DNA of 5,406 bases from an uncultured Eubacteriales bacterium (GTDB lineage Bacteria; Bacillota_A; Clostridia; Christensenellales; Aristaeellaceae). Below are positions 4,982 through 5,406 of the stretch, in pieces; position 1 is the stretch's first letter; each line of letters starts with the position of its first letter. The stretch is from positions 1 to 5,406 of the forward strand of contig CACXEB010000020.1 of assembly GCA_902766515.1 (NCBI GenBank). The letters are read 5' to 3'. The position numbers and the translations under genes are program-made. The notes beneath the pieces were generated by a model, which was not told the origin of the DNA, did no database searches, and worked only from the letters and a program-made list of their open reading frames with translations.

Positions 4982-5406
4982 TCATCTGAGCCGGATATAT
5001 TTTGTGCCATCCCGCCGGAAGATTCCTTCGCTGATCATATCCCGGCGAATGGTGCAGTAGTCCTCATAGATCGGAGAGATGATGGCGTTGACTTCTTTCT
5101 CCTCATACACCCTGCCGGGCTCGAAATGCGCGGCGATCAGCTCGTAGCAGATCAGCTTCTTTTTGCGCTGCACCGGGATGGCACGCAGCTTGTCATAGTC
5201 AAAGAAGGCTTTGATGACCTTCTGCCGGTACACCTCCTCCCGTTGCTGCTGCTCATCGATCTGCTCCGGCTCGGAAGCCGCCACCTCATAAATGGTTTTT
5301 TCAAGGATGCCGCGGTTCAGGGCATAGACCGTGTAATACTGTTCCTTGCGGGAAACGACCAGTCCCGCGTCCTCCAGCTTTTTCATGTGGAAGGAGACGG
5401 TCGGCG
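4982..5406 (-). CDS. ArsR-like winged-helix regulator with C-terminal DUF2087 domain (5' end outside the window)
   Basis: This is the 3' part of a gene that enters from the right edge. The first in-frame ATG (5384-5386) is not the true start, because the frame stays open to the window end and the preceding codons read P-T-V-S-F-H. Joined to MKKLEDAGLV, this gives the recognition helix and wing region of an ArsR/SmtB-type helix-turn-helix, here lacking its first helices. Counting from that ATG, residues 1-30 finish the winged helix and residues 40-55 are a Gln/Glu-rich linker. Residues 57-134 match the DUF2087 pattern (KAFFDYDKLRAIP, then KKKLICYELIAAHF, then IYEDYCTIRRDMISEGIFRRDGTKYIR). DUF2087 is a domain of unknown function known both in regulators and beside acetyltransferases, and here a GNAT gene follows directly. 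It is likely a cytoplasmic DNA-binding regulator. No metal-binding cysteine motif is visible in the part present, so the ligand is unknown. Confidence 0.85.
   Translation of the reverse strand, partial: PTVSFHMKKLEDAGLVVSRKEQYYTVYALNRGILEKTIYEVAASEPEQIDEQQQREEVYRQKVIKAFFDYDKLRAIPVQRKKKLICYELIAAHFEPGRVYEEKEVNAIISPIYEDYCTIRRDMISEGIFRRDGTKYIRLR

Noticed and set aside
4125..5060. Plus-strand frame of 311 codons
   Set aside because: It is antisense to the tandem GNAT gene, which has both acetyl-CoA motifs and a strong ribosome site.

Overview
This window looks like a piece of a chromosome from an anaerobic gut- or rumen-type Firmicute (Clostridia), probably with a moderately high GC content. That is an inference from gene content: a BspA-like leucine-rich-repeat protein, a DUF3795 cysteine-rich protein, an ArsR-type/DUF2087 regulator and a tandem GNAT acetyltransferase. 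Strong GGAGG-type ribosome binding sites and a consensus sigma-A-like promoter agree with it. The species cannot be named from the sequence.

All five supported genes are on the minus strand, so the window reads right to left. At the right edge (4982-5406) is the 3' part of an ArsR-like winged-helix plus DUF2087 gene that runs out of the window. It is followed by a two-domain GNAT acetyltransferase (4095-4958). The two are separated by only 23 bp and are probably co-transcribed. A non-coding gap (3865-4094) then carries a 104-bp imperfect palindromic repeat (3962-4065) and a good extended -10 promoter (3919-3947).

That promoter points into a second putative operon. Its first gene encodes a 622-residue LRR protein with no signal peptide and an unrecognised acidic C-terminal domain (1996-3864). 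It is followed 24 bp later by an alpha/beta hydrolase (1225-1971) and 4 bp later by a DUF3795 zinc-ribbon-like protein (783-1220). The tight spacing suggests one transcript; no shared pathway can be read from the sequence.

The left 780 bp holds no convincing gene but is rich in structured repeats. There are two copies of a 52-bp almost perfectly palindromic element (351-402 and 630-681), short direct repeats between them, and several small hairpins in the first 200 bp. A 40-bp repeat at 736-775 recurs at 3962-4001, so related repeat DNA lies just past the last gene of both operons. These repeats are the most unusual content of the window. I found no RNA gene, CRISPR array, transposase or phage gene.
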